DNA of 64,000 nucleotides from positions 1,746,551 to 1,810,550 of the forward strand of contig NZ_CM001557.1 in assembly GCF_000273375.1 (NCBI RefSeq), written 5' to 3'. Positions 29,449 to 37,178 of this stretch are shown piece by piece. The DNA comes from Bartonella birtlesii IBS 325. Lineage in GTDB: Bacteria; Pseudomonadota; Alphaproteobacteria; Rhizobiales; Rhizobiaceae. Within the stretch, counting starts at the first letter, position 1. Each line of letters opens with the position of its first letter. The notes beneath the pieces are model-generated. The model searched no databases, had not been told where the DNA came from, and worked only from the letters and a program-made list of their open reading frames with translations. A program made the translations under genes and the position numbers.

Positions 29449-29808
29449 ATATTCATTCTCTATTTGTGGATTGCTATTCGTTGATGACCTTCTGAGTGCT
29501 ATTTATTGCTATTATGCTATTCATTATTCTCTTATATTGTTTTTTTACCCTTTCTACAACCAATAGCACTACTCTACTTAAAAGTGACTGCAAACAAAAA
29601 AGAGTGATGGAAATAAGGCACAAACAAAATCCTTTTTTCTTTAAAAAATCGAACCAAAACGTTGTAAAAAACGATTTTACACGCTTAACTTTGCAGGATA
29701 TTTTATCTGCAGGCTTATTTTATTAATTTTTTTCAACCCGTTTAGCTCTTTTTTAAATCTCATGTTTTACAAACGAATCAAATCCTTGACTCAAGGTAGA
29801 GAATAGTA
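29449..29808. other. intergenic region upstream of sciP and mnmA
   Basis: 360 AT-rich bases between divergent genes. No supportable gene; the frames at 29318–29726 are shadows or low complexity. No exact TTAA-N7-TTAA CtrA box was found here. Confidence 0.4.
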
Positions 29809-30084
29809 ATGTCTAATCTAATAAAAGCACAAATGAAATATGTTATTGGGCCAGATGGAAGTCCACTTACAATTGCTGACCTACCGCCAAAAACAACAAG
29901 GCGTTGGGTAATCCGTCGCAAAGCTGAAGTTGTTGCAGCTGTCAGAGGTGGATTGTTAAGTCTTGATGAGGCGTGCCAACGTTATACTTTGACCGTAGAA
30001 GAATTTCTTTCGTGGCAAAGTTTAATTGATGAACACGGTTTAGCCGGATTACGCACCACCAGAATCCAACATTACAGGCACTAA
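29809..30084 (+). CDS. sciP: SciP-like CtrA inhibitor (DUF1153)
   Basis: A 91-residue helix-turn-helix protein of the DUF1153 family. The sequence GPDGSPLTIADLPP followed by RRWVIRRKAEVVAAVRGGLLSLDEACQRYTLTVEEFLSWQ is the family core. In Caulobacter, SciP binds CtrA-controlled promoters and blocks CtrA from recruiting RNA polymerase, so it resets CtrA target expression each cell cycle. Having it within 1.1 kb of ctrA, with chpT next door, puts regulator, inhibitor and phosphorelay protein together. The gene ends in a clear terminator. Confidence 0.92.
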   Translation: MSNLIKAQMKYVIGPDGSPLTIADLPPKTTRRWVIRRKAEVVAAVRGGLLSLDEACQRYTLTVEEFLSWQSLIDEHGLAGLRTTRIQHYRH

Positions 30085-30127
30085 TTGCCAATGATAATAA
30101 TTCGATAACAGCTTAAAACACTTTTAG

Positions 30128-30162
30128 AACAGCCAAATTCAACAAAAGTTTGGCTGTTTTTT
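30128..30162 (+). terminator. Rho-independent terminator of sciP
   Basis: aacagccaaa (30128–30137) pairs with tttggctgtt (30149–30158), followed by a T-run. Confidence 0.85.
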
Positions 30163-30215
30163 ATACTTTAGCCCATATATATTTCAAAATATTTATCTCT
30201 AAACGACAGCTTTTA

Positions 30216-30602
30216 TTAACCAGTCATTGAATGAGATTGAATGAAAACGCTCTTATCATCCGTTAATGCTTTCTTTTCCCGTACCTCAAAAAGCTGTGCA
30301 CGTTGCAACTCTCCATTGATTTCATGAAGAATCACTTCAGCATTCGTTTTTTGAAGCTGCAAATCACGAATCGAATTTACAAGATTATCGCGTCTTTGCC
30401 GTGCTGCACGAGCCAAAGCGGAATATGCAAAATGGTGAACATCATGGTTTCCAGATTTACGTTCTTCATGGATAATTTGCGCTTCTAGCTCTAAAACCAT
30501 TCGCTCAAATTCTGCAATCATCATCTCAAGCTGTGCAATTTCACGACGCTTCCCACGCATTTGAAACATCCTTAACCGCACCATACTTTCTCGTGGCTTC
30601 AT
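30216..30602 (-). CDS. FliJ-like coiled-coil protein
   Basis: A 128-residue all-helical protein with dense heptads (MRGKRREIAQLEMMIAEFERMVLELEAQI, then RRDNLVNSIRDLQLQKTNAEVILHEI). It matches the rhizobial proteins annotated as flagellar export protein FliJ that sit beside ctrA. The start at 30602 (MKPRESMVRL) is chosen over the longer frame (30632) because AAGGAG lies nine bases upstream of it. FliJ is a chaperone/escort factor of the flagellar export ATPase. No other flagellar gene lies in this window, and several Bartonella lack flagella, so its role may be other than motility. Confidence 0.75.
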   Translation of the reverse strand: MKPRESMVRLRMFQMRGKRREIAQLEMMIAEFERMVLELEAQIIHEERKSGNHDVHHFAYSALARAARQRRDNLVNSIRDLQLQKTNAEVILHEINGELQRAQLFEVREKKALTDDKSVFIQSHSMTG

Positions 30603-31173
30603 ACTTACTACTCCTTGATTACGCCAACTCAAAATTCACATTCGCACTCTTATACATATACTGTTAGTTACACTTTCTTTGACAAAAACAATCCATTTTA
30701 AAATTTACCATTATCATTTTCTGTTTTTCCTCAAAGCGCCTACGAACAAAACCTGCTTAAAAAAATAACTATTTCTTCACTCTTCACTTCTACTATAGAG
30801 CAAAGAGGTTTAAAGCTCAGTAAACAAACAATGAAATTTTAAAAAAGAAACCAAAGTAATCTTTTACAAAACTTTCTTAAAGTTAAAATTTAGTGGAAAA
30901 AGCGCTTTAATTTCTTTATAAAGTTAAAAAATATGTTATTTTCTTAAAAAATTTTTAACCTCTTTCAAAATAAAAATATTTTGTTAACCACTTTCATGGA
31001 TAGTGGGGAATTCGGTGGTGATTGTTGCGCGTACTACTGAAATATTCATAAACACTTTATATTATTTAAGTGTTTGATTTCATCAATGTATTTTATAAAC
31101 AGTGGTTTTGCCAGCTGCTATAAAATGTAAGGTGCTTCTTCTGATTCGTAAGGAGCAAAGTGAGGGATCTAAA
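30603..31173. promoter_or_regulatory. ctrA upstream regulatory region
   Basis: A 570-base divergent intergenic region between the fliJ-like gene and ctrA, very rich in TTAA strings. It holds one exact full CtrA site (separate entry). Half sites occur nearby, for example GTTAACC at about 30983. The length is far above that of most intergenic regions here, in keeping with a complex promoter. Confidence 0.6.
30944..30959 (+). promoter_or_regulatory. CtrA binding site upstream of ctrA
   Basis: TTAA (30944–30947), seven bases, then TTAAC (30955–30959) matches the TTAA-N7-TTAAC CtrA consensus without mismatch. Located about 215 bases before the ctrA start, it supports autoregulation as in Caulobacter and Brucella. 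The region is AT-rich, so a chance match is possible. Confidence 0.6.
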
Positions 31174-31875
31174 ATGCGCGTATTATTAATTGAAGATGAT
31201 AAAGCAATGACTCAAAGCATTGAGCTTATGCTAAAGTCAGCAAACTTTAATGTTTATATCACTGATTTAGGTGAAGAAGGAGTTGATTTAGGAAAGCTTT
31301 ATGATTACGATATCATCTTGCTCGATTTAAATTTGCCCGATATGTCAGGCTATGATGTCCTACGGACTTTAAGGTTGGCAAAAATAAAAACCCCTGTTCT
31401 TATCCTTTCTGGTATGAATGCTATTGAAGATAAGGTACGTGGTTTTGGCTTTGGTGCAGATGATTATATGACGAAACCTTTCCACAAGGATGAACTTATT
31501 GCGCGGATTCATGCAGTTGTTCGTCGCTCGAAAGGACATGCGCAATCCGTTATTGTTACCGGTGATCTCACCGTTAATCTTGACGCAAAAACCGTTGAAG
31601 TTGCTGGGCATCCTGTTCATTTAACCGGTAAGGAATATCAGATGCTAGAACTTCTCTCTCTACGCAAAGGTACAACACTCACCAAAGAAATGTTTCTCAA
31701 TCATCTCTACGGTGGAATGGATGAACCAGAACTAAAAATTATTGATGTTTTTATCTGCAAACTACGGAAAAAATTGGAAGCTGTCTCTTCTCGTGTAAAC
31801 TACATTGATACAGTTTGGGGACGTGGTTATGTGTTACGTGATCCAATTGAAGAAGACGTACGTAAAACCGCTTAA
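31174..31875 (+). CDS. ctrA: cell-cycle response regulator CtrA
   Basis: A 233-residue OmpR-type response regulator that, phosphorylated, controls division, replication and envelope genes in alphaproteobacteria. The receiver domain (residues 1–115) has the acidic pocket EDD (7–9), phospho-acceptor Asp51 in LLDLNLPD, and Lys in MTKPF. The winged-helix DNA-binding domain follows with [29 protein letters not shown], almost invariant in CtrA. The start at 31174 ([12 protein letters not shown]) was chosen because it matches CtrA everywhere; the upstream extension to 31102 is not conserved. Neighbours sciP and chpT encode its inhibitor and its phosphate donor. Confidence 0.97.
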   Translation: MRVLLIEDDKAMTQSIELMLKSANFNVYITDLGEEGVDLGKLYDYDIILLDLNLPDMSGYDVLRTLRLAKIKTPVLILSGMNAIEDKVRGFGFGADDYMTKPFHKDELIARIHAVVRRSKGHAQSVIVTGDLTVNLDAKTVEVAGHPVHLTGKEYQMLELLSLRKGTTLTKEMFLNHLYGGMDEPELKIIDVFICKLRKKLEAVSSRVNYIDTVWGRGYVLRDPIEEDVRKTA

Positions 31876-31896
31876 GCTGTGAAAATGCACATTTAT

Positions 31897-31927
31897 AAAA
31901 TCTCGGAGTGTAGCGGGCCGAGATTTT
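31897..31927 (+). terminator. Rho-independent terminator of ctrA
   Basis: aaaatctcgg (31897–31906) pairs with ccgagatttt (31918–31927), with T following. Confidence 0.8.
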
Positions 31928-32082
31928 TCCCTATTACAAGAAGTTTGTATACTAGAGATCTCTTCACAGAGTGTTTAAAATTTTTAAAAACGTAACCCTC
32001 CCTTTTAAGGATATATTCTTACCACTTACAGAGACCATTTCATCCATCTTTTCCAAATACGGTTTCAGCATTTTTATCTTAT

Positions 32083-32721
32083 TCAAAGTTCTTTCGTACT
32101 TTCTAAAATAACACAACATTCAGTTTCTTTGATATTTATTTTCATCTCTGTCATTTGAGCAAGTAACAGCGTGTAATAAAATTGGATGATATGCGCATCA
32201 ATCAATTCTTCCTGAATTTCTCCATTACATAAAGCAGTAAAATGAGCCGGAATACGAAGAGTTTTACCACTGATTTCAAATCGAAAAGAACGTTTACTTT
32301 CATCCTGCAAAATCATAACAATAATTTCTCCTCCACGAGAAACCGTTGTGTTTGCAATCAATAACAAATTAAGCAAAAATTTCACCTCATTTTTTGGTAA
32401 AAGCAAAGAGGGAGCTTGCCACTTTAAAATTGCCTTTTCTTCCTTCATATATTGTTGGGCCACTTGTTCAGCCGAACGTGTATCTATTTGTCCCCCGCTA
32501 GACCCTACAAAACCAAACGCTAATCGTGCAAATTGTAGACGTGCAGAAGCACTAGCAACGGAACAACGAACCAATTGCAAAGCATCTTCTTCAGCCCCTC
32601 CCTCATCATAAAGCTCCATAGCATTTTGAATAGCCCCAACAGGTGAAATCAAATCATGGCAAATACGACTACAAAGCAAAGCAGCAAGATCTGTAGGCTT
32701 TAAAGAAACAGCGCATGTCAT
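32083..32721 (-). CDS. chpT: histidine phosphotransferase ChpT
   Basis: A 212-residue phosphotransfer protein that passes phosphate from CckA to CtrA and CpdR. The phospho-acceptor is His22 in SRICHDLISPVGAIQNAMEL, a helix like the DHp domain of histidine kinases. The C-terminal half resembles a degenerate kinase ATPase domain without nucleotide-binding motifs, as in known ChpT structures. It is convergent with ctrA and divergent from eipA; the same order occurs in Brucella. Confidence 0.92.
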   Translation of the reverse strand: MTCAVSLKPTDLAALLCSRICHDLISPVGAIQNAMELYDEGGAEEDALQLVRCSVASASARLQFARLAFGFVGSSGGQIDTRSAEQVAQQYMKEEKAILKWQAPSLLLPKNEVKFLLNLLLIANTTVSRGGEIIVMILQDESKRSFRFEISGKTLRIPAHFTALCNGEIQEELIDAHIIQFYYTLLLAQMTEMKINIKETECCVILESTKEL

Positions 32722-32934
32722 AGTTATTGAGAACTCCTAAGATTTAAAAAGCTTCCTTTTAAAACAAAACTCTTAACATCTCATGCATAGAGAGAAAAAA
32801 CTTTAATAATCACGCTAATTTTTTTCAGAAACAATGCGAAAATTTAAAAAATCTTACATCTTATTTTTTATTTGAATAGAATGAGAATTCTAATATTATA
32901 ATTTCATTTGTAACTAATAAAAGGGAAAATTTTC

Positions 32935-33531
32935 ATGGCTCTCTTGCTTCTAATACGTTGGTACAAAAATATTATAGCTCTCATTTTCCTTTTATTTGTC
33001 ACCATAAACACTGTAAATGTTCAATCTCGACCGATAGAACGAAATGTACCCCATTATTCTTTGCAAGAAATTATCGATTCTGGTCATATTTTTTTTGGAA
33101 AAACGACTAGTGGCTTAGCAGCAGCAATCCAAAATATCTTCTCACAATATGGATACCCAAATGCCTATATTTTAGGAGAAGAAGCTTCAGGCGCCTTTTT
33201 TGCTGGATTAACCTATGGTGAGGGAACACTTTTTACAAAAATCTACGGACACCATAAGGTTTTTTGGCAAGGTCCTTCTGTAGGATGGGACTTTGGTGGC
33301 CAAGGTTCCCGTCTCATGATTTTAGTTTACGATCTTAATAATATAAATAATTTATGGGGGCGCTATGGTGGTCTTTCAGGTTCGGCCTATTTAATTGCAG
33401 GTGTCGGTTTTCATGTTTTAAGACGCCACAATGTCTTACTTATTCCAATACGCACAGGTATTGGTGCGCGCCTTGGTATTAATGTAGGATATTTAAAATT
33501 AACGCCCAAACCAACATGGAATCCATTTTAA
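32935..33531 (+). CDS. eipA: EipA-like envelope protein (DUF1134)
   Basis: A 198-residue protein with an N-terminal signal or anchor (ALIFLLFVTINTVNVQS, about residues 15–31) and a DUF1134 domain: DSGHIFFGKTTSGLAAAIQ, EEASGAFFAGLTYGEGTL and GPSVGWDFGGQGSR. The Brucella member, EipA, is a periplasmic beta-rich protein needed for envelope integrity and virulence, and lies next to chpT and ctrA there too. The mature protein should be periplasmic. I found no exact CtrA box in its upstream region. Confidence 0.88.
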   Translation: MALLLLIRWYKNIIALIFLLFVTINTVNVQSRPIERNVPHYSLQEIIDSGHIFFGKTTSGLAAAIQNIFSQYGYPNAYILGEEASGAFFAGLTYGEGTLFTKIYGHHKVFWQGPSVGWDFGGQGSRLMILVYDLNNINNLWGRYGGLSGSAYLIAGVGFHVLRRHNVLLIPIRTGIGARLGINVGYLKLTPKPTWNPF

Positions 33532-33557
33532 ACGGAGTTTTATTGAAAAGGGGATTT

Positions 33558-34208
33558 ATGTTTATTCAATCATTTCTTTTTTTTATTCTTGGAGTTGCCT
33601 CTACTTCTTGGTTACTAGTGCTTTTTGCCCCTCTTATCTGGCGTAGAGCTGTTTATTTTGCGCATAAGGATGTTTCTGCACAAATTCCGTTATCACTCAC
33701 TGAAATACAAGCAAATTATGATTTTCTCTGTGCACAACACGCTGTAGAACTTGCACACAATGAACAAAAATATGAATCTTTACAAAAAAAATACGCGCAA
33801 CAAAAAATACGACTGAGTCAAACAACAAAACGGCTTTATCAATTATATCTCTCTACGCAAAACGCCCCCACCTCCTCCAACGAAGCTATTGCAACCAAAC
33901 AAAATCTTGTCGCAACAAATAATTTCATCAGGGAAATTAAAACTATGCGTGAAAAAATTGTACATTATCAGCAACGTTTACAAAAAATTTCAACTAATGA
34001 TCCAAACTCTATAGAAAATAAACAACTCTTAGATGAACTGCGTGAGGAAACGAAGGAATTAGCAGCAACATTAGCTGCTCAAATAGCACTAGAAGAAGGC
34101 GACGCATCTCCTATCAACGCATTGGTCAAAAATTCCAAAAGCAAAAACGATTTAGCATCACGTATTTGCCAAAAAATAACCTACGCGAAAAAAACACCTC
34201 TTACATAA
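33558..34208 (+). CDS. hypothetical membrane-anchored coiled-coil protein
   Basis: A 216-residue protein not assigned to a family. The start at 33558 (MFIQSFLFF) follows AAAAGGGG; the longer frame from 33516 overlaps the eipA end and lacks a site. One N-terminal membrane helix (residues about 3–26) is followed by IWRRAVYFAHKD and two heptad-rich segments (about 60–100 and 130–180), leaving the bulk on the cytosolic or periplasmic side of the membrane. It follows eipA on the same strand with 26 bases between, so co-expression is likely and a role in the envelope is possible. Confidence 0.65.
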   Translation: MFIQSFLFFILGVASTSWLLVLFAPLIWRRAVYFAHKDVSAQIPLSLTEIQANYDFLCAQHAVELAHNEQKYESLQKKYAQQKIRLSQTTKRLYQLYLSTQNAPTSSNEAIATKQNLVATNNFIREIKTMREKIVHYQQRLQKISTNDPNSIENKQLLDELREETKELAATLAAQIALEEGDASPINALVKNSKSKNDLASRICQKITYAKKTPLT

Positions 34209-34245
34209 GTGTCCTTTAAAACAACTTAAAAGAACAGCTAGATTA

Positions 34246-34270
34246 TTAAAGGTCGGCTGTACACCTTTAA
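34246..34270 (+). terminator. possible terminator after the coiled-coil gene
   Basis: ttaaaggt (34246–34253) pairs with acctttaa (34263–34270). The following sequence is not a T-run on the plus strand, so termination strength is doubtful. Confidence 0.35.
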
Positions 34271-34390
34271 CAAAAACATTCTTATTATAATCTTGAAACG
34301 AAAAAACATAAAATAAGTCTTTACATCCCTTAACAAAACAACTCTCATAATGCTCTCTTGTTCAGTAGTTTTAAAGGTAAAAATATTTCT

Positions 34391-35509
34391 TCAAGAACGA
34401 TAAAAATCCCTTATTTTTTGGATAATCATATCTTGATCATTTTTCTCCAAATAAGGATGCATTGGCAAACTTAAAACATGACAACCTAAAGATTGCGAAA
34501 CAGAAAGAGAGCCTTTTACATAAGGAAAATTTTTATAAGCGGGCTGTTGATGCAATGATGTTTTATAATAAATCATCGTAGGAATAGAATTATTCTGTAA
34601 ATAGTCCTTTAACCCGTCACGTTCTTTCACTTTAAGTGTATATTGTGCATAAGCACAACGAACATTCTCTCCTACTTCTGGGACTGCAACAATATCTCGC
34701 AAATGATCGGAATAATATTGCGCAATTTCTACACGCTTTTCCATCTCTTCTTCAAAGATAACAAACTTTTCTAGCAAAATTGCAGCTTGAATAGTATCTA
34801 AACGTGAATTCATACCAATACGCATATTATCATATTGAGTTTCACCTTTACCATGAAAGAGAATTGAACGTAAAAGTTCTGCCAAATGATCATCATTGGT
34901 CATCATAGCGCCTCCATCACCATAACACCCCAATGGTTTTGCAGGATAAAAACTTGTTGCAGCCACATCGCCAAAAGCGCCACACATTGTATTACCGTTT
35001 CTTCCCCCCATCGATTGAGCTGCATCTTCAATGACAAAAAGATTTTCCTTTGCCGCCACCTGCGAAATTTTCGCGTAATCAGCAGGAAGGCCAAACAAAT
35101 CAACAGCAATAATGGCCTTTGGTTTAAGACGTCCCTCTTGTTTAATCATTTCGATTGCTTCACAAAGTTTTTCAACATCAATATTGAACGTATCAGGCAA
35201 AACATCCACAAAGACAGGTTCTGCTCCCACCAAAGCGACAACTTCAGCAGTTGCAGAAAACGTGAAGCTAGGACAAAAAACAGCATCTCCTGGGCCGATA
35301 TCTTTCGCCATAAGAGGCATCTTTAAGGCATCGGTTCCATTAGCACAGGCAACCACATGCTTAACACCAAGATATTCTGCTAAGCGCTCTTCAAACTCTG
35401 TTACTTTTGGTCCCAAAATATACTGACCACTAGCGACCACATGCGCAATTGCAGAATTAATTTTGTCTTCAATACGCGCACGCTGCGCTCCAAGATCGAT
35501 AAATTGCAT
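34391..35509 (-). CDS. DegT/DnrJ/EryC1/StrS sugar aminotransferase
   Basis: A 372-residue PLP-dependent aminotransferase of the sugar-nucleotide type. The PLP lysine is in SFYPAKPLGCYGDGGAM, the cofactor Asp/Gln pair in VIEDAAQSMGG, and MNSRLDTIQAAIL is the classic DegT segment. The start at 35509 (MQFIDLGAQR) is preceded by CGGAGTTAAT; the longer frame is unsupported. It follows a Gfo/Idh/MocA dehydrogenase on the same strand (about 50 bp), a pair known from pathways that oxidise then aminate C3 or C4 of UDP-sugars, such as WbpB/WbpE or WlbA/WlbC. The product is probably a surface polysaccharide sugar; the exact sugar is unknown. Confidence 0.88.
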   Translation of the reverse strand: MQFIDLGAQRARIEDKINSAIAHVVASGQYILGPKVTEFEERLAEYLGVKHVVACANGTDALKMPLMAKDIGPGDAVFCPSFTFSATAEVVALVGAEPVFVDVLPDTFNIDVEKLCEAIEMIKQEGRLKPKAIIAVDLFGLPADYAKISQVAAKENLFVIEDAAQSMGGRNGNTMCGAFGDVAATSFYPAKPLGCYGDGGAMMTNDDHLAELLRSILFHGKGETQYDNMRIGMNSRLDTIQAAILLEKFVIFEEEMEKRVEIAQYYSDHLRDIVAVPEVGENVRCAYAQYTLKVKERDGLKDYLQNNSIPTMIYYKTSLHQQPAYKNFPYVKGSLSVSQSLGCHVLSLPMHPYLEKNDQDMIIQKIRDFYRS

Positions 35510-35558
35510 ATTAACTCCGTTAATTATCACAATAATGCAAAAGCGCTACCTATCTCTT

Positions 35559-36515
35559 TTATCTCTCATAATTGACATGAGCAGCAGTTAAAATCCGTAA
35601 AACAGCAACAGCATCATCACCATTTGTGCGGGGTGATTGACGTGTTTCAATACAATGAAGGAAATGCTGCAATTCACAAGTAAGCGGCAAATCTTCACAC
35701 ACATCAATATAATCTGGCGTATCGGTGCTAAAACCCCACTGTTGATTCTCCTTCCAAACAGCAAAACGATGCAGCGCCAATTTATGATTCCATGGTTCCA
35801 TATCATCAAAAACCAGCATAGCTTTTGTTCCAACAATAGTTAAACGCCTTTCACGATAAGGACACAAGCGTGAAGTAAAAAGATGGCTACGAATAGCATT
35901 GGGAAAAGTCATATGAATATGAGCAAAATCAGAACACTGACCAATAACTGCAGCCCCCTCACCCCGAATCTCAGAAGGTTCACATCCCGTCAAAGCCAAA
36001 ATCATCGTGAGATCATGAGGCGCAAGATCCCATAAAGCGTCGCTTTGTGTATGAAATTTTCCAAAGCCTAACCGGTGAGAATAAATATAACGCACCTCCC
36101 CCAATTCTCCTTGTTCTACCAATGCACACATTTTTTCAAAAGCAGGATGAAAGCGTAAAATATGCCCCACCATTAAAATCCGTCCACATTGGCGAGCAAC
36201 TTGCACTTGATGTTCAGCATCCGCAACATTCAAAGCAATTGGTTTTTCAACCAAAACATCTTTACCATTTTTAACAGCGCGCAAAACATTTTCTGTGTGA
36301 AATTGCGGAGGCAGTGCTAACACTAGCGCATCAATATCGTTACGTGTAAAAAGATCATCAGGCGCAATAACATCAACGCCGTACATATCTGCAAAACTTG
36401 CAGCACGATCACTATCAATATCAGAAACTGCTGCTAAAGCCCCAAGACGTTGAAGTGTTCGTATATGATTCCCACCCCAATGACCGCATCCTAAAACCGC
36501 TACACGTGGCACCAT
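35559..36515 (-). CDS. Gfo/Idh/MocA family oxidoreductase
   Basis: A 318-residue NAD(P)-dependent dehydrogenase. The Rossmann motif is VAVLGCGHWGGNHIRTL (residues 5–21) and the catalytic region has VEKPIALNVADAEHQV with the conserved EKP. The C-terminal sheet domain follows. Coupled to the downstream aminotransferase it would supply the keto sugar for amination. Relatives in this context (WlbA, WbpB) oxidise UDP-N-acetylglucosaminuronic acid at C3. No glycosyltransferase lies alongside in this window. Confidence 0.85.
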   Translation of the reverse strand: MVPRVAVLGCGHWGGNHIRTLQRLGALAAVSDIDSDRAASFADMYGVDVIAPDDLFTRNDIDALVLALPPQFHTENVLRAVKNGKDVLVEKPIALNVADAEHQVQVARQCGRILMVGHILRFHPAFEKMCALVEQGELGEVRYIYSHRLGFGKFHTQSDALWDLAPHDLTMILALTGCEPSEIRGEGAAVIGQCSDFAHIHMTFPNAIRSHLFTSRLCPYRERRLTIVGTKAMLVFDDMEPWNHKLALHRFAVWKENQQWGFSTDTPDYIDVCEDLPLTCELQHFLHCIETRQSPRTNGDDAVAVLRILTAAHVNYER

Positions 36516-36670
36516 TTTTATGCCTTACCTTACCTCATCATATAAAAATTACATTTTCCTATACTCCATATCGAGGATAAAATAGAATGACAAGCAAAAA
36601 GCTTAAAAACGATGCTTGACATCTTACTATTCTACCTCTTATATCCGCAAAAGATGAGATAGATTGCAAT

Positions 36671-36725
36671 CCTATTTATCAGTTTTGACCCTATTTATTA
36701 GTTTTGACCCTATTTATTAGTTTTG
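36671..36725. repeat. 19-bp tandem repeat abutting tRNA-Met
   Basis: Two full and one partial copies of cctatttattagttttgac (36671–36689, 36690–36708, 36709–36725). The first differs by one base (c for t). The last copy runs directly into the first G of the tRNA. This may be a slippage product of the tRNA promoter or a relic of insertion next to the tRNA. Confidence 0.85.
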
Positions 36726-36798
36726 GCGGAGTAGCTCAGTAGGTTAGAGCAGAGGAATCATAATCCTTGTGTCGGGGGTTCAAATCCCTCCTCCGCTA
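36725..36798 (+). tRNA. tRNA-Met (CAT), elongator type
   Basis: A cloverleaf is visible: acceptor GGCGGAG with CTCCGCT, D-arm AGCTCAGTAGGTTAGAGC, anticodon loop with CAT in GGAATCATAATCC, T-arm GGGGGTTCAAATCCCTC. The discriminator A at 36798 is followed by CC and then G, so the final A of CCA is not encoded and needs the cca enzyme. The sequence resembles alphaproteobacterial elongator tRNA-Met; tRNA-Ile2 (also CAT) is less likely. A T-rich run after 36801 may end its transcript. Confidence 0.93.
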
Positions 36799-36800
36799 CC

Positions 36801-37178
36801 GTTTTTTTCAAAGTAGTTGTAGTTTGTCGGTAGATTTTATATAATTTGCTACTAGGTTTTGCAGCAGTTTATTTTTCCAAAAAAGGGATTCTCAAAGCCT
36901 TCTCTCATTTTTTACTGTCTTTGCTATTCGTGTATTTTTCTAATCATAAACCAATAAATATTAGCATCAATAAAGATCTTATGAAAAAAACTATTTACAC
37001 TACATATAAAGAACTTACTTTTAAATTACATTAACTAAAAATACATTACTATCTAACTTAAATATTGTGTATTTAAAATAAATTTTACTTAAATTTTGAC
37101 AAAAAAATATTAAAGTTATACATTATTAAAAGAAAAGCAATATCTATTTTCTTTTCTTCTTTTGAAGACTGTGGGGAA
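36801..37178. other. region between tRNA-Met and the autotransporter gene
   Basis: 378 AT-rich bases. No gene is supported; the 62-codon frame at 36846 has low complexity. A GGGGA ribosome site precedes the next start. Confidence 0.4.

Noticed and set aside
31102..31173. 24-residue N-terminal extension of CtrA
   Set aside because: CtrA proteins start at MRVLLIEDD; the extension is not a conserved part of the family.
36671..36725. Short direct repeats as a CRISPR array
   Set aside because: Repeats are contiguous without spacers and no cas gene is present.
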